Source: Vescimonas sanitatis (GTDB lineage: Bacteria > Bacillota > Clostridia > Oscillospirales > Oscillospiraceae). From it: 64,000 nucleotides of DNA. A model generated the notes under the pieces. It was given only the letters and a program-made list of their open reading frames with translations, had not been told where the DNA came from and did no database searches. Shown here one piece after another: positions 58,681-64,000 of the stretch. Position 1 is the stretch's first letter. Every line of letters starts with the position of its first letter. Location: assembly GCF_049060325.1 (NCBI RefSeq), contig NZ_JBMGPW010000002.1, forward strand, positions 62,001 through 126,000, read 5' to 3'. The position numbers were made by a program, and so were the translations under genes.

Positions 58681-59507
58681 ATGCATTGGAGATACGCGGC
58701 CTGACGAAGCGGCGGGGTGATTTTGCCTTACAGGGGCTTGACCTGACGCTGCCCGCCGGCTGCATCATGGGTCTGATCGGCGAGAATGGCGCGGGCAAGT
58801 CCACCGCCATACGGCTGATACTGAACGGCCTGCGGCGGGATGGCGGTACCATCGCCGTTTACGGAAAGGACAACCGGGCGCTGACTGCATTGGAGCGGGA
58901 GGACATCGGCGTGGTGCTGGACGAGGTGGGACTGCCGGAGTACATGAACGCGCAGCAGATCGGCTGCATGATGGCGGGCATTTTCACCCGATGGCAGCCG
59001 GAGGTGTACAGAGACTATCTGCGGCGGCTGGCGCTGCCGGAGGATAAGCCCTTCAAGGACTTCTCCCGAGGCATGAGGATGCGGCTGGGGCTGGCTGCGG
59101 CGCTGAGCCATCAACCGAAGCTTCTGTTGCTGGACGAGGCCACCAGCGGCCTTGACCCGGTGGTGCGGGACGATATCCTGACCATTCTCTCGGACTTTAC
59201 CCGGGATGAGGAGCATGCCGTGCTGATATCCAGCCACATCGTCAGCGATCTGGAGAAGATATGCGACTACATCGCATTTTTGCACAGGGGGCGTCTGCTG
59301 CTGTGCGAGGAAAAGGACCGGCTGACGGAGGAATACGGCATCCTGCGGGGTACCACAGAGGGCATCGAGCCGGCGGCGGTATGCGGACAGCGCGCCACAC
59401 CCTACGGCACGGAGTATCTGCTGCGGCGTGATGCGGTGCCTGCCGGCATGGCGCTGGGACAGGTGAATATTGAGGATCTGTTCGTGTTCATGGCAAAGGA
59501 GGTGTGA
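58677..59507 (+). CDS. ABC transporter ATP-binding protein
   Basis: The 276-residue protein has Walker A GENGAGKST (about 39-47), the signature FSRGMRMRL in place of LSGGQ, Walker B LLLDEATSGLDP and the H-loop SSHIVSDLEKICD. The single-domain exporter ATPase with this signature is typical of YtrB/BcrA-like systems. It overlaps the GntR gene and is followed within one base by its permease gene. Confidence 0.92.
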   Translation: MNALEIRGLTKRRGDFALQGLDLTLPAGCIMGLIGENGAGKSTAIRLILNGLRRDGGTIAVYGKDNRALTALEREDIGVVLDEVGLPEYMNAQQIGCMMAGIFTRWQPEVYRDYLRRLALPEDKPFKDFSRGMRMRLGLAAALSHQPKLLLLDEATSGLDPVVRDDILTILSDFTRDEEHAVLISSHIVSDLEKICDYIAFLHRGRLLLCEEKDRLTEEYGILRGTTEGIEPAAVCGQRATPYGTEYLLRRDAVPAGMALGQVNIEDLFVFMAKEV

Positions 59508-59508
59508 G

Positions 59509-60120
59509 ATGAAGGGATTGTTTTACAAGGAGGCGCGGAGCCTGTGGCACTTCGGCAAGACGTATTTGCTGATGCTGGTGATTTTTCTGGGGCTTGCCCT
59601 GTACCAGTCCACGGACAGCAACGGGGGCGCGGTGTGGATGCTGTATCCCATATTCTTCGCCGGGACGCTGCCGGCGTCGCTGATCGGCGACGATGAAAAG
59701 AGCGGCTGGTTCTCCTGCTGCGATACGCTGCCCGTGACCCGGCGGCAGATCGTGACGGTCAAGTACATCACCTGCCTTGTCACGGCGGCGGCAGTCTGCC
59801 TGCTGGCGGTGCCGGTGGTGCTGCTGCGGCACGATACCGCGGCGGCCATGCCGTTTCTGGCGATGATGGCTCCGGTGGGACTGATCGCCCCCTCGGTCAT
59901 GCTGCCCACCACCTACAAGCTGGGCGCCACCAAGGGGCGCGTGGTGTATATCGTCATGCTGATGGTCGTGGCGGGGGTCTGTGCGCTGCTGGTAAACCTA
60001 TCCAAGGAGTCCGGCGCGCCGGCCACGCTGTCTCCGCTGGCGACTATGGCCATCTCGCTGGCTGTGTTTATCGGCAGCTGGGCGCTGTCCGTGAAGTGGT
60101 TCAAGGCCCGGGAGCTGTAA
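59509..60120 (+). CDS. ABC-2 type permease
   Basis: The 203-residue protein begins KGLFYKEARSLW, the amphipathic start of ABC-2 permeases, and has six membrane segments (about 18-35, 42-60, 82-104, 110-128, 148-166, 178-198) with SLIGDDEKSGWFSCCDTLPVTRRQIVTVKY in two blocks as coupling region. With the upstream ATPase it should form an exporter or membrane-stress transporter; substrate unknown. Start from an AGGAGG site. Confidence 0.88.
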   Translation: MKGLFYKEARSLWHFGKTYLLMLVIFLGLALYQSTDSNGGAVWMLYPIFFAGTLPASLIGDDEKSGWFSCCDTLPVTRRQIVTVKYITCLVTAAAVCLLAVPVVLLRHDTAAAMPFLAMMAPVGLIAPSVMLPTTYKLGATKGRVVYIVMLMVVAGVCALLVNLSKESGAPATLSPLATMAISLAVFIGSWALSVKWFKAREL

Positions 60121-60126
60121 ATAGAG

Positions 60127-60156
60127 CAGAGGGCGGCGATTACCCGCCGCCCTCTG
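60127..60156 (+). terminator. Hairpin after ABC permease gene
   Basis: A twelve-base-pair stem (60127-60138 with 60145-60156) right after the stop; it is followed by A-runs, not T, so termination efficiency is unclear. Confidence 0.4.
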
Positions 60157-60187
60157 AAAAAATTGCAGGAAAAACAGGAAATGGGTG

Positions 60188-60216
60188 TTGACATTCTGCG
60201 CGGTACTTGCTATAAT
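60188..60216 (+). promoter_or_regulatory. Promoter of tRNA-Asp/tRNA-Thr
   Basis: A perfect TTGACA (60188-60193), 17-base spacer and perfect TATAAT (60211-60216): the strongest promoter in the window. Confidence 0.9.
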
Positions 60217-60250
60217 AAGCAAGCTTGAGTTCCAAGACGAAAGCGCACAT

Positions 60251-60327
60251 GGCCAAGTAGTTCAGTTGGTTAGAACGCCAGCCTGTCACGCTGGAGGTCG
60301 AGGGTTCGAGCCCCTTCTTGGTCGCCA
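60251..60327 (+). tRNA. tRNA-Asp (anticodon GUC)
   Basis: The acceptor stem GGCCAAG pairs with CTTGGTC, discriminator G and encoded CCA follow. The anticodon stem CCAGC/GCTGG encloses loop CTGTCAC, anticodon GUC. Confidence 0.95.
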
Positions 60328-60332
60328 TATAT

Positions 60333-60407
<75 letters not shown>

Positions 60408-60408
<1 letters not shown>

Positions 60409-60445
60409 AAAAGTCCTGTTTTCGAGAGAAAACAGGACTTTTTCT
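60408..60445 (+). terminator. Terminator of tRNA pair
   Basis: A fourteen- to fifteen-base-pair stem (60408-60422 with about 60429-60443), loop CGAGA, ending in a T-run. Confidence 0.8.
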
Positions 60446-60608
60446 TTACTTTTCGGTGGATTTGATTCGTGGGTCAGGGGGCGGGTCAACTTTGACCCAC
60501 ACCCTGACCCACACGCGGAAATGCGCAGAAAGGGCGAAAAAGGAGCGGAAAGGAAGTTCGGCAATCTATCAGATGGCTTTTGCTACTTTTAATGCACAAT
60601 ATGCGTAT

Positions 60609-60911
60609 TCATTCATCTTTTAATCGCCTAAGTGGAACCTCAAACTGTTCTACCATTTGGTACATAGGTTCTTTCCCCTCAAGGAAGTCTTGATAGTCTG
60701 GATACTCTTCGTAAAGCTTCAGCTTTTGAAGGACTTCCCGCGCCGTTTTAGCGCCTACACTCCGACTCCAGCCAGCAAAACCTATTGAATAGTTAATTGT
60801 TTCGGGCTTAAATGGCCACGGCCTTTTTACTTCTCGCCGCAAATGAATTTTCCCATTCTCCAATTTTGTTGTAATGTTTGCCCCCTCCAGTGCGGCTATA
60901 AATTCTTTCAT
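60609..60911 (-). CDS. Hypothetical protein, possibly 5'-truncated
   Basis: The frame gives 100 residues from the ATG at 60911: a short alpha/beta start (MKEFIAALEGANITTKLENG), a basic middle part with KRPWPFKPETINYSIGF and an acidic helical end. The ATG has no ribosome-binding site, and the frame stays open 22 codons further upstream with protein-like sequence (AAGQAWDNHVSPT) but no start codon before a stop, so the gene may have lost its 5' end. No family is recognised with confidence. Confidence 0.5.
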   Translation of the reverse strand: MKEFIAALEGANITTKLENGKIHLRREVKRPWPFKPETINYSIGFAGWSRSVGAKTAREVLQKLKLYEEYPDYQDFLEGKEPMYQMVEQFEVPLRRLKDE

Positions 60912-61001
60912 TGTTGGCGAAACATGATTGTCCCATGCCTGTCCAGCCGCCCTCTGTTTTGACGGTTACGGACAAATCACTTGAAAAATATTGCACTGCT
61001 A

Positions 61002-61610
61002 TTATGCACCACTGTAACGAGAACGCATTGTATACTCCGTTCCGTTTCGTGTTAGTAGGAAACCAATGGGACTGCCTTGATAAAGGATGTCAATCCACCG
61101 CTGATCGGCACTCCCGATGGGGCTGATGACCCCTTCATATTGAAAGGAAACATCTATTTCCACAATCCAAGTATCTTTACTGATTTCAGATGGTCTAAGT
61201 ACGTATATGTCCGCGCTTTCTCTGTCCATATCAGTCGTTGGCAGTAGGCGCACTTTGAGATCCCTGTACTCCGTAATCGTAAATGTTCGAGCATCGGAAG
61301 GAGTCATCAAGTCGTCGAGGAACGATTTTGCTAATTCGACAGCAGCTTCCTCGGGATAGGTAGTGCTTTCTTCAGAATCTAAGGCTCCCTCTCCGCTTAC
61401 ATAAACGTACAGTTTTGTATTCTCGATGGGAATGGAATACGGCGTTTTAGGTTGAGGATCACTGACGGGTACTTGAGGCAGCGGGACATTGGCAGGTATC
61501 TGAATTCTGCGCAACACAAGCAATGCAACCAGCGCACACAGCACTGCAGCAACCATCCAGTGGATATGCTTTCTGCGTATATATTGAGCGAATTTACCAT
61601 CGTGTGCCAT
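61002..61610 (-). CDS. Hypothetical membrane-anchored extracytoplasmic protein
   Basis: The 202-residue product has a short basic N-terminus, one membrane helix (HWMVAAVLCALVALLVLRRI, about 17-36), a Pro-rich linker and a soluble outer domain with LYVYVSGEGALDSEE and DTWIVEIDVSFQYEG that looks like mixed alpha/beta structure. A perfect AGGAGGT site precedes the ATG at 61610. A leftward promoter at 62159-62187 would give a leader of over 500 bases. Function unknown. Confidence 0.65.
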   Translation of the reverse strand: MAHDGKFAQYIRRKHIHWMVAAVLCALVALLVLRRIQIPANVPLPQVPVSDPQPKTPYSIPIENTKLYVYVSGEGALDSEESTTYPEEAAVELAKSFLDDLMTPSDARTFTITEYRDLKVRLLPTTDMDRESADIYVLRPSEISKDTWIVEIDVSFQYEGVISPIGSADQRWIDILYQGSPIGFLLTRNGTEYTMRSRYSGA

Positions 61611-62211
61611 TTGCTAACCTCCTTACCTGTTTCTTCCTACCTTCAGAAACGTGATGACCTAGCGATCTCTTTTTTAGTCGATTCCCCTCACATTCATAAA
61701 GCGGTAGTTTTAAGCCCACCGCAAAGGACTGCCTTGCGGTGTAAAGAATACTGTGGATTGGATTTCTTTTCTGCACCTCATTATAATAATACAAACCGCG
61801 CGGAAGTAAAAGGGGATAAATACAAACAAGCCATTTATTTTCCGCCAAGGCTTTCACTACTTGTTTTGTAAACACACGAACACAAGCAATTAGGCTGAAT
61901 ATTTCATATGTCACCTCCCTACTGATATGCCAACGTGGATGCTCTATTAGTATAGTTGATTTAACATGGCCGATTATTACAACATTTCCCAATTAATTGA
62001 AATTTGTCCTGGTTCTCCTGCCCAGATGTCTCTATCAGAGTTAGGCTCTCCTTGGGCGAATATCCCTACAGCACCGAGTGCAGGGTGTGTCCATCTGACA
62101 CGGAAGAAGATTTGGTTGCTGTTGTCCCGAGTGTGCTACCTGCAACACAGATATTTTTATTGTAACATGGACTGCCGCGCTTTGCAACGAGGGGGTTTGT
62201 TAAGTGCCAAG
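61611..62211. other. Non-coding stretch, probable long leader
   Basis: No convincing gene. Read leftward it contains the promoter at 62159-62187, a perfect GGGAGGTG ribosome site before a six-codon frame ATG-AAA-TAT-TCA-GCC-TAA (61890-61907, peptide MKYSA) and a further TATAAT near 61781. It could be a decayed gene or a regulatory leader of the gene at 61002-61610. Confidence 0.35.
62159..62187 (-). promoter_or_regulatory. Leftward promoter in the accessory region
   Basis: Reading leftward, TTGCAA (62182-62187), a 17-base spacer and TACAAT (62159-62164). Confidence 0.6.
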
Positions 62212-62532
62212 TCAGATTCTTGGCATACCCCGTGTGCTGGTGACCTCGCGGACGCTGCCGCCGCGCAGCTCGTTGTATTCCTCGCGTGTCATATCCACGT
62301 CGGCGGCCAGCAGATGGTTGGTGATATTGTGCTCCACGGTCAGGTTGAACAGCAGCTTGGACATGCGGTTTGCGAACACGCCCAGCGTTCCCTTCAGCAC
62401 GTCAGCCACTGCGTGGGGCAGGAACGCACCGGCGTTCTGCACCTTCAGGTAGCCGTCGTAGAACCGAACAGCCTTCTCTACGAACTCACTTTGGCTGCCG
62501 CAGTTAGCCAGTGGCGCGTTTATTTCTATCAT
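62212..62532 (-). CDS. Accessory protein of integrative elements, 5' end probably frameshifted
   Basis: From the ATG at 62532 the frame gives 106 residues with INAPLANCGSQSEFVEKAVRFY and FANRMSKLLFNLTVEHNITN, a pattern I associate with small conserved proteins of clostridial conjugative elements. The frame continues upstream with clear protein-like sequence (GKKFKEEQYAFGLTPEAKK) up to a stop but without a start codon; a start (MAGVTAVTGKT) lies in another frame at about 62625. One frameshift near 62590-62605, in A- and G-runs, would join them. Function unknown. Confidence 0.5.
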   Translation of the reverse strand: MIEINAPLANCGSQSEFVEKAVRFYDGYLKVQNAGAFLPHAVADVLKGTLGVFANRMSKLLFNLTVEHNITNHLLAADVDMTREEYNELRGGSVREVTSTRGMPRI

Positions 62533-62661
62533 TTTCTTTGCTTCCGGCGTAAGCCCAAAAGCGTACTGTTCCTCCTTGAATTTTTTACCGTGACCCCGCA
62601 GTTTTTCCCGTAACTGCCGTCACTCCTGCCATACGGAAGGCAAAGGATACTCAGTACGGAG

Positions 62662-63036
62662 CTATCCTGCGTCATATCTCAAGCATCCCTTGCGATCCTG
62701 CGCTGGCGGCTTTTTTGTTCTTGCGTGGGTATAGATATCCAGCGTGGCGGAGAGCTGGCTGTGGCCGAGGATACCCGCTACCGTTGCCATATCCGCACCG
62801 CCCGCGATCATCAGGCTGGCAGCGGTGTGGCGCAGGCTGTGGATATTGAGCTGCTCTCGGTCGATATCCCGCCATTGCAGGGCGCAGCACTCGCCGCGCC
62901 GCATCCCCGTGGCAATGATAAGCTTGAAGTATGTCTCATACTTGATGCTCTCATTTTCCAGTGCGGCGATGATTTTCTGCGCCGTTTCTTCGTCGGCAAT
63001 CTTTTTCCCTGTTTTCTTACCTGCGTAGCGCGACAT
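62662..63036 (-). pseudogene. Tyrosine integrase remnant with internal deletion
   Basis: The 124-codon frame retains the first catalytic Arg (ATGMRRGECCALQW, about residue 46), the second box HSLRH (66-70), GILGHSQ (88-94) and the nucleophile Tyr102 (DIYTHA). Only about 20 residues separate the first Arg from HSLRH, where Tn916-type integrases have over 100, so the lysine hairpin and neighbouring strands are missing. The N-terminal arm-binding domain is also absent. It cannot be an active recombinase. Confidence 0.8.
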
Positions 63037-63303
63037 GGAAGTGGTGACAGAACACCTATTTCCATGGAATATGTTTTCTGTTGTGAGCTACGAGTATCAT
63101 TTATGGCCGGTAGTCTTGCATTACCGAGACTCGCTCTCGAGGAGGAAATAGACGTACCAATCACTGGAAATGTGCTTTCAGGCAATGGCTTTCCTGTTAT
63201 GTCACGTTTTGGTTAACACAAGTCACTTTCCAACAATCCTTCCAACAAACGCCCCAAATCTACGCAAAACTTCTCGATACATATTAAAACACATCAACAC
63301 GAG

Positions 63304-63346
63304 AAGATCCCCCAATCCCTTGCAGCACAGGGGATTGGGGGATCTT
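63304..63346. repeat. Perfect 16-bp inverted repeat
   Basis: Arms 63304-63319 and 63331-63346 (AAGATCCCCCAATCCC type) with an 11-base loop. No T-run; it may be the remnant of an element border or a hairpin repeat. Confidence 0.55.
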
Positions 63347-63443
63347 ACTTGGCATAAATGGGTACACCGTAAACGCATCCACGGCTTTTTGCATAACTAA
63401 CGTAGCGAATGTGTGCCCTTACGCAAAGTTCTTCCTATGGAAC

Positions 63444-63472
63444 TTGTACGAACGCCATCCAAGTGATATACT
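63444..63472 (+). promoter_or_regulatory. Promoter of the last gene
   Basis: TTGTAC (63444-63449), a 17-base spacer and TATACT (63467-63472), 30 bases before the start. Confidence 0.65.
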
Positions 63473-63502
63473 TTTTGAAACGCCCCGGAAAGGACTGAGT
63501 GT

Positions 63503-64000
63503 ATGGACCGCGCTGCCGACTTGTGGACCTTGGTCAGCAATTTAAAAAATGCCGCTTATGATGAACCGGTACATATTCTGCAAATGCTGGGCGATAAGCT
63601 TATCAATGATTGCCGCATCGAGGTCTTTGGCGTGACCATTGAGCCGCTATGGGTAGAGGCCTATTGCTATGACGAAACGCATTTTCCCGACTACAATACC
63701 CATCGCAGCCGCAAGCAAAAAAACCGGTTTGGACAGCTGTATTTCCATGAGCGAGGCTACGGCGGTGTGGATATTTGCTTATCAAATTCGGAGGATTTCT
63801 GCCTGTCCTTTCTGCTGAAGGCTACTCTCGCCAACGGGCACTTTCTGACACAGACGCAGCTTCCGCGCGTGCTGTTGAGCACCGGCAAAACGAAAGCGGA
63901 CTTCGAGCATCTGGAGGACATACTCCGCCCTGCGGACGCCCGTCACACCATCTGCCACACGACCCGTGTGAACTTGACCAAACCCTGTTACAGCGACGCC
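63503..64000 (+). CDS. Hypothetical protein, C-terminus outside window
   Basis: An uninterrupted frame of 166 codons runs from the ATG at 63503 to the window end, preceded by an AAAGGA site and a promoter. It begins MDRAADLWTLVSNLKNAAYD and contains the aromatic segments PLWVEAYCYDETHF, FGQLYFHERGYGG and DICLSNSEDFCLSFLLKA; there is no signal peptide or membrane segment. I cannot assign a family. Composition is closer to the accessory region than to the core genome. Confidence 0.7.
   Translation, partial: MDRAADLWTLVSNLKNAAYDEPVHILQMLGDKLINDCRIEVFGVTIEPLWVEAYCYDETHFPDYNTHRSRKQKNRFGQLYFHERGYGGVDICLSNSEDFCLSFLLKATLANGHFLTQTQLPRVLLSTGKTKADFEHLEDILRPADARHTICHTTRVNLTKPCYSDA

Larger units (their letters stand above)
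60450..63470. mobile_element. Decayed integrative element next to tRNA-Thr
   Basis: Between the tRNA terminator and the last gene, codon use and base composition shift to AT-richer, coding density drops, and the recognisable genes are a broken tyrosine integrase, an element-type accessory protein and two orphan proteins, all leftward. The stretch starts with an inverted block GGGTCAA/TTGACCC near 60482-60500. No second copy of the tRNA 3' end was found inside the window, so the far attachment site, if any, lies beyond it or was lost. Confidence 0.45.
63037..63502. other. Mostly non-coding stretch
   Basis: A 50-codon frame at 63064-63216 lacks a ribosome site and looks accidental. The stretch holds the 16-bp hairpin at 63304-63346 and the promoter at 63444-63472. 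Confidence 0.4.

Noticed and set aside
63064..63216. Fifty-codon frame MEYVFCCELRVSF...
   Set aside because: No ribosome site or promoter; not recognisable; left as non-coding.

Overview
The window is a chromosomal stretch of a high-GC, anaerobic, endospore-forming member of the Firmicutes, most likely Oscillospiraceae or a close clostridial relative. The evidence is an intact sporulation sigma factor SigK, an LTA-synthase-type envelope enzyme, a B-group-like [FeFe] hydrogenase, a PerR-like regulator with a reverse rubrerythrin, CarD, a YtrA-type GntR/ABC cassette, and strong Gram-positive Shine-Dalgarno sites and sigma-A-like promoters. No species can be named from the sequence alone.

Layout. 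1-6.2 kb: DUF3810 putative metalloprotease (cut by the window edge), thioesterase, AI-2E-type exporter, lipid kinase, two CobW/COG0523 GTPases (one with a 38-histidine metal-binding stretch, one with an unusual C-terminal domain) and a small lipoprotein. 6.4-13.3 kb: uridine phosphorylase, a 182-nt closed structured RNA (6S RNA candidate), purine permease, gamma carbonic anhydrase, CarD, a shortened AraC regulator, a PLP decarboxylase, tRNA-Leu and pyridoxamine kinase. 13.3-22.9 kb: FtsH divergent from rlmB, which is followed by a large protein with the layout of a metal P-type ATPase but none of its catalytic motifs; then a DUF3267-like membrane protein, an EF-G-like factor with altered GTPase motifs, and a Fur/PerR-rubrerythrin pair. 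23-29 kb: LysR regulator, small zinc-ribbon protein and the aspartate-to-threonine genes thrH, thrC, lysC and asd. 29-35.3 kb: orphan OppA-type lipoprotein, M20 peptidase, ferredoxin-tailed aldo/keto reductase, Na/Pi cotransporter. 35.4-42.3 kb: leftward nucleoside uptake and salvage block deoC, deoD, nupN, nupO, nupP, nupQ. 42.4-55.3 kb: DEAD-box helicase, HtrA protease, a 1-kb gene-free island packed with palindromes, FAD dehydrogenase, 2-hydroxyacid dehydrogenase, Pol IV, SigK, [FeFe] hydrogenase and LTA synthase. 55.5-60.1 kb: a leftward dusB-sigma-anti-sigma-queT operon divergent from a GntR-ABC operon.

After tRNA-Asp and tRNA-Thr (60.25-60.41 kb) the base composition becomes visibly AT-richer and genes become short or broken: a decayed integrative element with an internally deleted tyrosine integrase. 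The last gene (63.5 kb onwards) is cut by the window end.

The nucleoside genes form one physiological set: BmpA/Nup uptake, phosphorolysis by DeoD and Udp, and deoxyribose-5-phosphate cleavage by DeoC. LysC, Asd, ThrH and ThrC cover most of the threonine branch; no homoserine kinase is present here, which makes ThrH a candidate substitute. The most unusual items are the motif-less P-type ATPase (16504-18612), the CobW GTPase with a fused YcgQ-like domain (3605-4534) and the EF-G-like protein with Asn where the catalytic His belongs (19551-21602).
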